Shown here one piece after another: positions 47,735 to 55,887 of a stretch of 64,000 nt of DNA. A program made the translations under genes and the position numbers. Origin of the DNA: Symsagittifera roscoffensis. Its lineage: Eukaryota; Xenacoelomorpha; Acoela; Convolutidae. The notes under the pieces are model-generated. The model was not told where the DNA came from. It did not search any database and saw only the letters and a program-made list of their open reading frames with translations. How positions within the stretch are numbered: position 1 is the stretch's first letter; every line of letters starts with the position of its first letter. Location: the NCBI RefSeq assembly GCF_963678635.1, contig NW_026971344.1, positions 20,295 to 84,294 on the forward strand. The letters are read 5' to 3'.

Positions 47735-49179
47735 CACTTAAGTCAGAGACAGACGATGGACTATCGAGCTGTTCGAATTTCCCGGAACAGCCCACACTAG
47801 ATGAAATGCAGAGTGATAAACCGGTCCTACCGGAAATTGAACACTTAAGAGGCAAGTTAACGGACGAACAGCTCGAAGCCATCAAGGACGTACTAGAACG
47901 GAACGAGGAAGTTTTTTCAAGACATAAGGCAGACATCGGGTGTTGTAATTTTGTTGAGCATGAAATAGAACTTGAGGAAAACGCAATACCGCACGAGGAG
48001 GGGGCGAGGCGCATGACCCCACACAAATTGGATGCGTGTAGAAAGGAGATTGAAACGCTACTAGAGTATGACATGATAGAACCATCCAAATCACCGTGGG
48101 CGTGTGGAGTAGTGATGGCCAAAAAGAAAAGCGACCAGTTGAGGTTTTGTTGTGACTTTCGATACCTGAACTCCGTCACGGTGAAGGATGCCTATCCCAT
48201 ACCTAGGATTGATGAGAGCCTCTCGAAGTTAGGTGATGCAAAATTTTTTACGACTCTTGATTTAGGCTCGGCCCTTTGCCAGGTACCACTCAGGAAGCAG
48301 GACAGGGACAAGACAGGGTTTGCCTGCGAGTTGGGTCTGTTTCAATGGAAACGGATGCCGTTTGGTCTTTGCAATGCCACTGCCACATTTCAGCGGTTGA
48401 TGGCACACGCGCTGATAGGCGTGACAAAGAAGTATGGCAATCTGTTAATGTGCTATGTGGATGATGTGGTAATAGCGACACCCACACTGGAGGACCACAT
48501 TGAGAGACTTGACGAAGTATTTGCGTGTATGAAGAGGTCGGGGCTAAGGTGCAAACCATCAAAGTGTGAGATACTCAAGGACTCGATAAAATACTTGGGC
48601 AGGATGGTGGACAGACACGGCATCAGACCAGATCCAGACGCAGTAGAAGCAGTTCTAACTTGGAAATCGCCAAAAACGGAACACCAATTGATGAGCTTCC
48701 TGGGTTTTGCAAATTACTACAGAGAATTCGTCAAAGGCTATGCAGACAAGGTTTATACAATGCAACAGTTAATGAGACACAAGGGCAAGAAGTTCACGTG
48801 GAACAACGCAGCAGAAGAGTTATTCCAGAGAATAAAGAAAGAGTTGTGCGAGGCACCAGTACTAGGGATGCCAACAGAGAAAGGGATGTACGTGCTGGAT
48901 ACGGAGGCGTCGGTAGTAGCGATTTCTGGAATTCTCCGTCAGGAACAAGAGTGGAACGGGAAGACAGTCATGAGACCAATAGCGTACGGGAGTAAAGTCC
49001 CAAGTGACACGGAATTGAAGTACGGGGCACCGAAAGCGGAGATGTTCGCGGTGGTTACCTTTGTCGAGAAATATAGAGCATACCTAGGCAGCGAGCCATT
49101 CAAGCTGCGAGTCGACAACAGGGCACTAAGCTGGCTGAAAAGTACTCAATGGACCAAAGTTACATTGGGAGGTGGATAG
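45448..49179 (+). CDS. pol: Gag(C-term)-protease-RT-RNase H polyprotein (copy C)
   Basis: 1243 open codons. Capsid remainder (1-120); two intact CCHC knuckles at about 158-171 and 210-223; helical linker; aspartic protease with DTGA at 517 and the ILGRD block; PR-RT spacer; RT with YVDD at about 1003; RNase H. Unlike family-1 copies this RNase H reads DTEAS, replacing the first catalytic Asp (residue 1153) with Glu. It ends with a one-base deletion after ALSWLK; the remaining RNase H is in the next frame. The fusion of Gag to Pol in one frame with no stop suggests a single polyprotein for the family. The nominal Met is internal to capsid. Confidence 0.92.
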   Translation: MKCVVAKKEEERDTADKIFEILLNRFGSGMKGHQAMMRFEKRRQRDDESIDMFLDDLESLKRRSDPEESTNRRNFSIASKFIDGVKSDDLRTMLATYYTLSKDSAPTPEEMRQMSREYMLMKPKKYSYSDNRNKQGGSQPQRSSWYTPRDDMDKRRSCANCGSADHHVADCTTYKQGMKSLGYAPDEEDMSQMEEHEFYSGLIIKIGARCFFCNHEGHFRMDCPLFWEAVKNQSHPKRKLALAAVQNQRNRQGEFETKNLEKPSAELPTKTVKAVTQANSATEATAKNALEINYEKAAAEAINKVKQDLAAKEIEQRLKQEIERQKMNEALSCLQSIPEAVAGSTKNGNCNIVKMVTGKPFGVTKIGARIMSIITVGGHEVTRNLSEPSDQTIMHIDVYADYLSCISPQTTSRSLRALLTRGGSKSVRVDNRYTEAYGPHEVMLNIDGINIYTKTMITCDEDLIGQIYVGKEELKVRSIGHCAMLEEDAMHIGTEADVTAHVLDISGKKTQLRGLLDTGAVLSVIPIETWERMGFNKNDLIDSRIRLSAANKGAVPVLGRTPIIALNLGERNLWMSFLVVENLDESDQFILGRDFIRNFDVAIDLNNAMFRIRNPDRRYAIKPVNLLMANETKAPVFLSRRVRLKANEAAIVSLRMKNYNELSDNKQVCIVPNPNSQSAAVLGRSFSITKSGLCVSVLLNTLDIPITIQRGRKLGYALPVKTRYEMTENHKQNEVVDCPNHRDKIFILRRLKKIKGSSGLVKSLKSETDDGLSSCSNFPEQPTLDEMQSDKPVLPEIEHLRGKLTDEQLEAIKDVLERNEEVFSRHKADIGCCNFVEHEIELEENAIPHEEGARRMTPHKLDACRKEIETLLEYDMIEPSKSPWACGVVMAKKKSDQLRFCCDFRYLNSVTVKDAYPIPRIDESLSKLGDAKFFTTLDLGSALCQVPLRKQDRDKTGFACELGLFQWKRMPFGLCNATATFQRLMAHALIGVTKKYGNLLMCYVDDVVIATPTLEDHIERLDEVFACMKRSGLRCKPSKCEILKDSIKYLGRMVDRHGIRPDPDAVEAVLTWKSPKTEHQLMSFLGFANYYREFVKGYADKVYTMQQLMRHKGKKFTWNNAAEELFQRIKKELCEAPVLGMPTEKGMYVLDTEASVVAISGILRQEQEWNGKTVMRPIAYGSKVPSDTELKYGAPKAEMFAVVTFVEKYRAYLGSEPFKLRVDNRALSWLKSTQWTKVTLGGG

Positions 49180-51092
49180 TTCGCCTGGACGGATACAACA
49201 CGATAACACGAGACAAACATCAAAATGCTGACAGCTTGAGCAAGAAGACGGAGTTCTACGAGAGACAAGAACAGAGCGAGGTAGATAGACCTGAGATCAA
49301 GGATGGCTTCTGCTTCATGGACAAGGAAACGTACGACAGTCTTCCACTCACGAGATGGTTGGACAAATCAGGCAAAACAATAGAAGATCACCCCGAATTA
49401 CCAAAAGAAACTCCGGAGAAAACAATCTTGAAAAAGAACCGAGGGATGCCGATAGGGATAATGCTCAAGTCAAAGATCGTGAGGGAGACGCTCAAAGCAA
49501 AAGGCTATGATCTTAACCAGGTGGAGACGGGAGAGGCACAAATAGACGATGACTTAAAGAGGTTACTCGAGAAACTAGCAGATGATAAGCCCGTGGTCCA
49601 AGAAAATAGTAAGGAGGAACCTGAGGTCACAAAATTGCGAAAGAGTGGGATAGTTAGTGATGAAAATACCTCGAAAGTGACTAACCCTGAGGGGAAGGAA
49701 GAAGTACATTCACTGGTTGAAAAAATCCCAGCCGACATACTTGAACAGACTCGGGCTAGGAAAAAGAGAGTGGAGTTCAAGGAAGAGGCTGAATATCTGG
49801 GACTAGGTCAAGAGTCCGGGGAGCGGTCCACGTCCACGGAGGAAGGAAACACTGAAGGAGGAAATTTGTCCGAGGAGTGTGAAATGTGGGATGAGGACCC
49901 GGAAGAGAGCAGCGACAATCAAGATAGTCTCTGCATGATATTGGCAGAAGAAAAGATTAGACACCGTGACAGGGAATTACAAACAGATCCGTCCTCAGGA
50001 ACCTTCAACTTGGACGTACAGGAAGTACGAGGAGGTGAAGAACTTGAAAGAATTGCAGTTTCGAGGAAACCATTCAAGGAACTATCATGCAACCCAAATG
50101 TCAGAACAAATCTGGTGCCAGAAGATGACATGAAGATAGTAAAGAGGATAGTATGCGTGAAGCTGAATGACGACATCCACAACCCTGGGGAAATGAATGG
50201 GCAGATCATGGCACTGAAGGAACATGTCAATGCGAGATATAAGCTGTCGGACCTGATAAGAGCCCAGAAGAATGACAAGATGACAAGTAACCTCTCCAAA
50301 TGGATCCGAATGGGGTCCAAGGAGAAAGGGGAACTTGAAGAAGACAGCTACAATATCCTGAGCCAGTTCTACAAAGAAAGGAAAGAGTTACTCTATCACA
50401 CGGCTAACGGGGTGGTAGCATGCAAGAGAAAAGACGAGGAGAAGATATTACACAAACACAACCTCATCATATTACCGCAATTATATCAGACAGAGGTGCT
50501 GTTCAGATCGCACGACCAAATGGGGCACCAGGGGATAGACAAGGTGCAACAAAGAATACTTCACAGGTTCGATTGGCCAGGATTGAGGAAAGCTTGTGAG
50601 AGGTGGGTGAATGCATGCCTGGCATGCCTGCAAGTGAAAGACCCAAGGAAGATGAAATTCCCACTCAAGTCGGTGGAAAGCTCGGAATTTAATGAAGTGG
50701 TGCAGATAGACCATCAGAAGATATGTACGACGGAGTCGGGGTATAACCAGATACTGGTTATAATTGACCACTTCACAAAGCTGGCAGAAGCGGTGCCGTG
50801 TCAAACAGCTTCGGCAGAGGAGACTTGTGACCACTTGATAACCCATTGGATATCGAGGTATGGTTATCCAATGATTTTTCAGTCAGACAACGGCAAGGCA
50901 TTTGTGGGGGACTTGACTAAGGAATTAATGAAGAGGTCACACATTGCTCAAGCACACTCAACGACTTACCATCCTCAGACCAAGGGGCTGGTAGAGAGAC
51001 AGAATAGAACGTTGGTGAATATGCTGAGGGTATACTGCTCAAGGTACATGACGGACTGGGATAAATATCTGCCGCAAGTCGTAGGGGCATAA
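49149..51092 (+). CDS. pol: RNase H end, linker and integrase (copy C)
   Basis: Begins with the last part of RNase H (MDQSYIGRWIVRL, NADSLSKK; four residues missing before the DKHQN motif). An acidic linker with two PPT-like words follows, then the conserved basic helix (ARYKLSDLIRAQKND), and integrase with HHCC (first His near residue 454) and DDE (Asp near 520 and 580, Glu near 616) all present. TAA at 51090-51092 replaces the tyrosine codon of the GAYNSTQHS motif, so the C-terminal part is read from 51093 in the same frame. Confidence 0.9.
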   Translation: MDQSYIGRWIVRLDGYNTITRDKHQNADSLSKKTEFYERQEQSEVDRPEIKDGFCFMDKETYDSLPLTRWLDKSGKTIEDHPELPKETPEKTILKKNRGMPIGIMLKSKIVRETLKAKGYDLNQVETGEAQIDDDLKRLLEKLADDKPVVQENSKEEPEVTKLRKSGIVSDENTSKVTNPEGKEEVHSLVEKIPADILEQTRARKKRVEFKEEAEYLGLGQESGERSTSTEEGNTEGGNLSEECEMWDEDPEESSDNQDSLCMILAEEKIRHRDRELQTDPSSGTFNLDVQEVRGGEELERIAVSRKPFKELSCNPNVRTNLVPEDDMKIVKRIVCVKLNDDIHNPGEMNGQIMALKEHVNARYKLSDLIRAQKNDKMTSNLSKWIRMGSKEKGELEEDSYNILSQFYKERKELLYHTANGVVACKRKDEEKILHKHNLIILPQLYQTEVLFRSHDQMGHQGIDKVQQRILHRFDWPGLRKACERWVNACLACLQVKDPRKMKFPLKSVESSEFNEVVQIDHQKICTTESGYNQILVIIDHFTKLAEAVPCQTASAEETCDHLITHWISRYGYPMIFQSDNGKAFVGDLTKELMKRSHIAQAHSTTYHPQTKGLVERQNRTLVNMLRVYCSRYMTDWDKYLPQVVGA

Positions 51093-51131
51093 AACAGTAC
51101 TCAACACTCAACAACGGGCATCAGTCCTTTC

Positions 51132-51587
51132 ATGATGTTGACAGGCAAAGAGAGAGCGATGCCCCTGACATTCTTTTACCCGGAATATGAAGGGAAGAGG
51201 ACGTCGCCTCAAGCCTACGTGAAAGAAGCGATCACGAGACAGCAGGAAATAAACGAGCTATGCAGGAGGAACACTGCGCAAGCACAAATGAGACAGCGCA
51301 AGAAATATGATGAAGGGATATTACAGGCGAAGCCATATGAAGTGGGCCAGTACGTGTGGGTTTTCCAGAATGTTATACCGCCCAAAGGGACGAAGAAACT
51401 ACTCAAGAAATGGAGAGGACCATTCATGATAACGGAAGTACATCAACAAGGACGGTTCTACCGCTTGAGTACTGGGCGAGCAGCACATTATGAGAACGTG
51501 AAAGCCTCATGTCCCATCCCCAGAGGACTGGTGTATACCAAAGGACATGGAGGGACTAGAGTACCTACTGGTGGAGCCAGCATTTGA
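51132..51587 (+). CDS. pol: Integrase C-terminal module (copy C)
   Basis: Same frame as the integrase core. FFYPEYEGK.TSPQ, QYVWVFQNVIPPKGTKKLLKKWRGPFMITEV and FYRLSTGRAAHYENVK are nearly identical to family 1, the GPY/F module of gypsy integrases. After ENVK an indel moves Pol into the overlapping frame of the next entry. Confidence 0.85.
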   Translation: MMLTGKERAMPLTFFYPEYEGKRTSPQAYVKEAITRQQEINELCRRNTAQAQMRQRKKYDEGILQAKPYEVGQYVWVFQNVIPPKGTKKLLKKWRGPFMITEVHQQGRFYRLSTGRAAHYENVKASCPIPRGLVYTKGHGGTRVPTGGASI

Positions 51588-52059
51588 AGTGAACGAAAAA
51601 GACACCAGAAAGAAGAATGATGGCAATGAGAACTTGAGTTTGGATGACAATGAAAAAATAGAAGCGGACTCTGAAGCGGAATCTTTTGTGGAAGGAGACT
51701 GGAACGATCCGGAGCAAGGTGATGTGCCGAAGTGGACAGAACCAGACTTATCAATACCAGCGGGGGCAAGGAGTGGCAATCGCAAATGCACAGGCATGAG
51801 GTATAACAGGTATGGGGACAATTTCCTGATTGATAAGATACAGCCCGATGACCTAGGCAAAGAACTACTAAGTGTAGGCGAGCTGGCGGCAGATGGTGAA
51901 TGGCAAATCATCGATGATAATGAACACTACCCACAGGAAGACTATTCGACACCGGAGCAAGAGACGGATTTAGAACAGAGCGAAATAGAGAGGAGGGAGA
52001 ATACGAACCTGTGGATATTAGAATGGATGCGCGATGTCAAGAACGGAAGCGAAGAATGA
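51547..52059 (+). CDS. pol: Pol acidic tail (copy C)
   Basis: MEGLEYLLVEPAFEVNEKDTRKKNDG aligns with the family-1 tail; then strongly acidic sequence with the shared YGD(N/D)F motif and a LEW(M/L) motif. The TGA at 52057 is in frame with the following conserved block (SSTGTSINIFVRGVGVGLAHTEN), so the tail once continued to about 52258. No fold recognised. Confidence 0.8.
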   Translation: MEGLEYLLVEPAFEVNEKDTRKKNDGNENLSLDDNEKIEADSEAESFVEGDWNDPEQGDVPKWTEPDLSIPAGARSGNRKCTGMRYNRYGDNFLIDKIQPDDLGKELLSVGELAADGEWQIIDDNEHYPQEDYSTPEQETDLEQSEIERRENTNLWILEWMRDVKNGSEE

Positions 52060-52200
52060 CAAAGCATACAGCAAGTTGACTTATCAGCGGGAAAGTACAT
52101 GAAAACGGAGAATCCTCTTTTCGGCTGGACGGCAACAGACAGCCCGCTCGAAATTCCGCCAGATAATTCAGACCCAGCATCATCGACGGGGACGTCAATA

Positions 52201-52240
52201 AATATTTTTGTCCGGGGAGTTGGGGTAGGACTTGCCCACA
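52201..52240 (+). promoter_or_regulatory. Central polypurine tract (cPPT), copy C
   Basis: T run plus GTCCGGGGAGTTGGGG (52210-52225) within the block shared with family 1. Distances to the ends are 13.7 and 10.0 kb; subtracting the 2.33-kb duplication and restoring the 1.16-kb ORF2 deletion gives about 11.4 and 11.2 kb. Confidence 0.68.
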
Positions 52241-52280
52241 CCGAAAATTTAATGATATAGAAACTCAGGGAAGTGAGAAA

Positions 52281-52822
52281 ATGTGCGGACTGGAACTGGA
52301 TGGGGAAGAGGCCGAGCCTACTATAGGACGGAATTTCAAAACGAAGTTTGAAATACCAAACGAATACTCGGAAAATATCCTGATAACGGATAGTGACTTC
52401 ATTCTGTCAGACAGGACTAGCGCAATCTGTATCACGGCGGACATGAGTCTCAAATCAAGACTGGAGGCTGACTTCAAGAGAGAGTACCAGAACGTGGAGT
52501 TTCTGTTTAGACAGAGACCGGAACTGGGAGGAATGGCCGCGCTTCCACCATCAGTAGCACAAGTCCCGGGCAAATACCTGTGCTTCCTAGTGACGAGGGT
52601 CAATGACAGGAACACGATCGATCCCGAACACGTGATGTTGGCACTAACAAGACTACGAGACTTCGTAATTGAAAGAGGGATAACGGAGGTCTCAAGCCGG
52701 TGTATGACCCAAACAGGGGCAAAATGAGCCCAAGGGAATTGTACGCTATCCTACACGTGGTCTTCGCAGAAACTGAGATAATGGTACATCTTCATAAGAA
52801 ATACTACTTGAGCATCGCCTGA
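52281..52822 (+). pseudogene. Macro-domain-like C-terminus of Pol (copy C)
   Basis: Here both halves are in one frame: IPNEYSENILITDSDF, ITADMSL, the GGMAALPPSV loop, YLCFLVTR, DPEHVMLALTRLRDF. This shows that the +1 shift in copies A and B is not needed in family 2. A one-base loss after ITEVS (near 52693) shifts the last quarter, which continues as PVYDPNRGKMSPRELYAIL in another frame to TGA 52820-52822 with HLHKKYYLSIA. The domain is well conserved between families compared with the acidic tail, so it is functional. The macro assignment is tentative. Confidence 0.55.
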
Positions 52823-53305
52823 GTCGGCAACACGGGGGTCTCGAGTTGGGCATGAGGGGAGAATCTCGAGTTAGGTGTGGGGGTACAAAACAGGTAAAGA
52901 ATCTTAAAGGTGATTGGCATGACAATTAAAATTTTAAATGATTGATGGTGCTAAAACATAAAATGAATCTGCATGTTTTTAGAAAATTTCCAATTGAACT
53001 ATTTTAGTAGGAGGAAAAGGAAAGGGTTTTAACTATAGTGGTAAAGAGGGTTTTTAGGTTAGGAACTTAGCCTGTTAGTCTAAAAAGCGGGTGTTATTTT
53101 CAGATTGATTTGGTAAAGTCAAATTGACTACCCAACTGCATTTAATTGAAGAAAGGAAGTCCTTAAACGAAAACGCAAATTGAACGACGCTTCAAGAAGT
53201 AATACTCAAGTTGCTAAGGTAAAACTCAAGTTGCTAAGGTAAAACTCAAGTTGCTCAGGTAAAACTCAAGTTGCTAATACTCAAGATCACCTGGAAGTTA
53301 CAGAA
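52823..53305 (+). other. Pol-ORF2 gap (copy C)
   Basis: No gene. It contains a splice-acceptor-like TTATTTTCAG (ending 53103) and four 20-bp tandem repeats of AAACTCAAGTTGCTAAGGTA (53201-53280) just before the ORF2 ATG. Each repeat carries an AAG|GTAAAA or CAG|GTAAAA word that looks like a 5' splice site. Confidence 0.55.
53201..53280 (+). repeat. 20-bp tandem repeat, 4 copies, upstream of ORF2 (copy C)
   Basis: Period exactly 20, nearly identical units, ending 25 bp before the ORF2 start codon at 53306. Confidence 0.85.
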
Positions 53306-53887
53306 ATGGCAGATCGATTCCGGAAGTCCATGCCATCGGCTTTGAAAAAGCCCACACTTGATGAGTTGTACAGACGCCTGAGGGACCTGGATTACACTCA
53401 AGTGGATGAGAGAATGGCAGTGATGATGAATGCCATCCTCCAGTTGGAGGAACATGGCGAGTGCCGGGAGTCTGCGACAGAAGCGGTTTTGATGGTCGGC
53501 TACACTACCGATAGAATATCCAACCAAGAGCAAACCAGATGGCTGTCCTGGAATGTGAATGGAGCAATAAGGGGGTTCGACTTGGCAAGGAACACTGGCT
53601 TGAGTAACAATACCGAGTATGGTGCAGGGGAGTTCCCACTACCGATCAGACCATCAGTCAGATCTACAGGCCAAAGCACGAGTAAGATACCATCGATCTC
53701 GCGAGCGCAACAAACGGGGGAAGCGTATCCAGACCTCAGTAGAGAGAGCTTCAGAGGACTCAGCGGGAGAGGAACAAGGCGAACCTCGACCGGGATCAAG
53801 CGAAGCTTGAGAGAGATCAGGCGAAACTTGAGAGGGATCAAGCGGTCGTCGAAAAGGACCAAGCGCGGAGGGAGCTGGATATGTTGA
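53306..53887 (+). CDS. ORF2 N-terminal region (copy C)
   Basis: The start is MADRFRKSMPSALKK. Residues 20-110 align with the N-terminus of family-1 ORF2 (LDEL, helical; TEAVLMVGY matches TEVLLMAAY; W.NGA..G.DLA..).  It leaves the true frame between about 53700 and 53770, after which the residues are an out-of-frame reading of the coiled-coil repeat. The true frame there gives heptads of the form DQAKLER repeated three to four times, entered in the next entry. Confidence 0.75.
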   Translation: MADRFRKSMPSALKKPTLDELYRRLRDLDYTQVDERMAVMMNAILQLEEHGECRESATEAVLMVGYTTDRISNQEQTRWLSWNVNGAIRGFDLARNTGLSNNTEYGAGEFPLPIRPSVRSTGQSTSKIPSISRAQQTGEAYPDLSRESFRGLSGRGTRRTSTGIKRSLREIRRNLRGIKRSSKRTKRGGSWIC

Positions 53888-55455
53888 GAGCTGAGCATCT
53901 ACAGGAAAAAAGAGTACGAGAGAATGCCGCAAATTGTGAGCAGCAGAAGTCGGAGCTTGAGAGGATCCAGCAACGACAACGCGAGCTTGACATGCAGAAA
54001 GGGGCTAGACCCAATGAGCGGATGGTTACCGGCTCAATGCCAGAGTCGCGTATGGAGGTGGACGAAGCTCCTAGATCGAAGGGACGATTTAACCTTGATC
54101 GCGCGGCTCAAGAGCATATAAATGAGGGGTTGGAGGTGTGGATGCCAACTGAATCAACGTCCTCCCTGCGTGGCCTAGAGACACAAATAATACGCCCATT
54201 GATGGACGTTGCGCTGCCTGGTTATACCCCAAGTTCAACCCCGATTAGTAGTCAGGTGAGCGGTAGCTCGTCACGACTGAAAGAGTTGAACGAGCGGCTA
54301 CAGCTAAGGAGTCGTGAGAGTCCAGCAAGAGTGGAGCTACCCTCGACGTGGAGGGAGCAACCTGTCAGGAGTGTGGTGATCTCAAGTTACAAGAAGAATA
54401 CGGAAGGCAGATACCACAGGCACAATCGGATGGATTGGAGCACGGCGCAGAGAGACAGGAGGGATTGCTTCCATGACGCGGCTTGGTTGGAATACCTCAC
54501 GCAGCCACGTGTGCCTGAGGGGGCAGTCCACCTGATCATAGGGGACAGCTTGTTGCGGGTGCTGACCCGGATTCAATCCCATTGGCAAACGGGGATCTTG
54601 AGTTTCGCTGGAGCTGCGACGCCACAGATGTTGGCAACACTTGAGTTGCTAGGGATGGCAAGAGTATACACGGTAACTCTGATGGTCGGGACGAACCGCG
54701 TGTCTAGGGGGGAGGCAAGGAAGGGGACGAGGCTGCATGACAAGATTAGCTGCATTCTTGAGGAGTTGCGGATTCAAATGGATCCTGCCATTCTCAGGGT
54801 GTGCACCATTCCTTATAACATGAAAGCGGATCAACATGCAATGGAGATGAACACGAAAGTGCGAAACCTGAATGAAATAATCAGGCAGATACACCAAAGG
54901 AGCGTCCTCCCCATTGGACTACTGGATGTAGCCGAGCAGATGGAGCGATCTGTTTTCCCCGACGATGCATCCTCGGACGGGATTCACTTTGACAGGCCCA
55001 GAGGGGTGGAGTGGTTAAATGACGTCTTCCAAAGGCACATAAGCGCCTTGGAGGCAGAGTTGCTAGAGACGGCCCAAGTCACGTTCGGACCACCCCCAAA
55101 TCCACCCTTCTTCAAACCGAGAGCTTTGTCCAGTCGCCTGGGAGCGATGGCCGATTCTAGAGACAGTTCGAGGAACAGCCGGACCAGGTTGCCGGGCGCC
55201 GCACCCATGGAGGCCGAGGAGGCAACGTCCTCAACTCCTCAGGGTTCGGTAATATCCTCGGTGGTGGTGGCGGAGAAAAAGAAACCGGAGAGGCCAGCGG
55301 AGACGGGTAGGTCGAGATATGTGGAGAAGGTGAAGGAGCTGGACTTGGAAGATCTGGAGTGCAGGCAAGATTTGGCGGAAGCTTTGGGTCTTGAGCGGGT
55401 GTCACACGAAGACTTGGGTAGACACCAGTGCGTGGACTGGCTGAAGGCTCACTAG
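53881..55455 (+). CDS. ORF2 coiled coil and SGNH-hydrolase-like domain (copy C)
   Basis: Begins inside the coiled coil (the same frame is open upstream through DQAKLER heptads). The SGNH-like domain at about 215-395 has block I GDS (LIIGDSLLRVL), block II SFAGAAT, block III GTN followed by Arg instead of Asp, and block V DGIHFD. Ser, Gly, Asn and Asp-His of the catalytic and oxyanion set are thus conserved between families while the rest of ORF2 has diverged, which argues for enzymatic use. TAG at 55453-55455 is a nonsense change; the same frame continues as 55480-55887. Confidence 0.82.
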   Translation: MLRAEHLQEKRVRENAANCEQQKSELERIQQRQRELDMQKGARPNERMVTGSMPESRMEVDEAPRSKGRFNLDRAAQEHINEGLEVWMPTESTSSLRGLETQIIRPLMDVALPGYTPSSTPISSQVSGSSSRLKELNERLQLRSRESPARVELPSTWREQPVRSVVISSYKKNTEGRYHRHNRMDWSTAQRDRRDCFHDAAWLEYLTQPRVPEGAVHLIIGDSLLRVLTRIQSHWQTGILSFAGAATPQMLATLELLGMARVYTVTLMVGTNRVSRGEARKGTRLHDKISCILEELRIQMDPAILRVCTIPYNMKADQHAMEMNTKVRNLNEIIRQIHQRSVLPIGLLDVAEQMERSVFPDDASSDGIHFDRPRGVEWLNDVFQRHISALEAELLETAQVTFGPPPNPPFFKPRALSSRLGAMADSRDSSRNSRTRLPGAAPMEAEEATSSTPQGSVISSVVVAEKKKPERPAETGRSRYVEKVKELDLEDLECRQDLAEALGLERVSHEDLGRHQCVDWLKAH

Positions 55456-55479
55456 ACGCATTTCTCAAAAGCAAAAATA

Positions 55480-55887
55480 ATGGAGACAGCGGATCTGACT
55501 GGGATTCCCACGAAATCGGTCATGGGACCCATCAAATATAGGCCTCTCAAGTCGCTGGGGAGTCCGGGACTCGTGGTGGAGCCTCCCAAGCATCAAACCA
55601 GCATTGCCAGGATTAGGTTGGCAACTCCAGCACAGTTGAGGGTGGTGGAAAAGCTGCTGGACCCGAGGGAAATGGAACTACCGGACGCCGCGTATGAGGG
55701 TACGAGATTAGCAGACGACCCTAGATACGGGAAACCCTGCGCGAACACACAGCTGGCCAAAACCTTAGCAGTTTATGACAGGGCAGATCCAGCCGCTGCG
55801 AGGGTGGTCATCGTGGCGGGATCGGATTTTGAGGGAACGTCTCCCAAGTTATTTTGGCCGGAAACTTTGATATACTCACTACCGTGA
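55480..55887 (+). pseudogene. ORF2 fragment up to a 1.16-kb deletion (copy C)
   Basis: Aligns with family-1 residues about 755-880 (VMGPIKYRPL with TMGPVNARPL; AVYDRADPAAARVVIVAGSDF with AAYDKAEMRKAKIMVVAISEF; LFWPE with LFWPD). At about 55860 the sequence jumps over roughly 415 codons of the family-1 protein to the KIRDLR region. AGSDF sits where block I of an SGNH domain would be. Confidence 0.72.
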
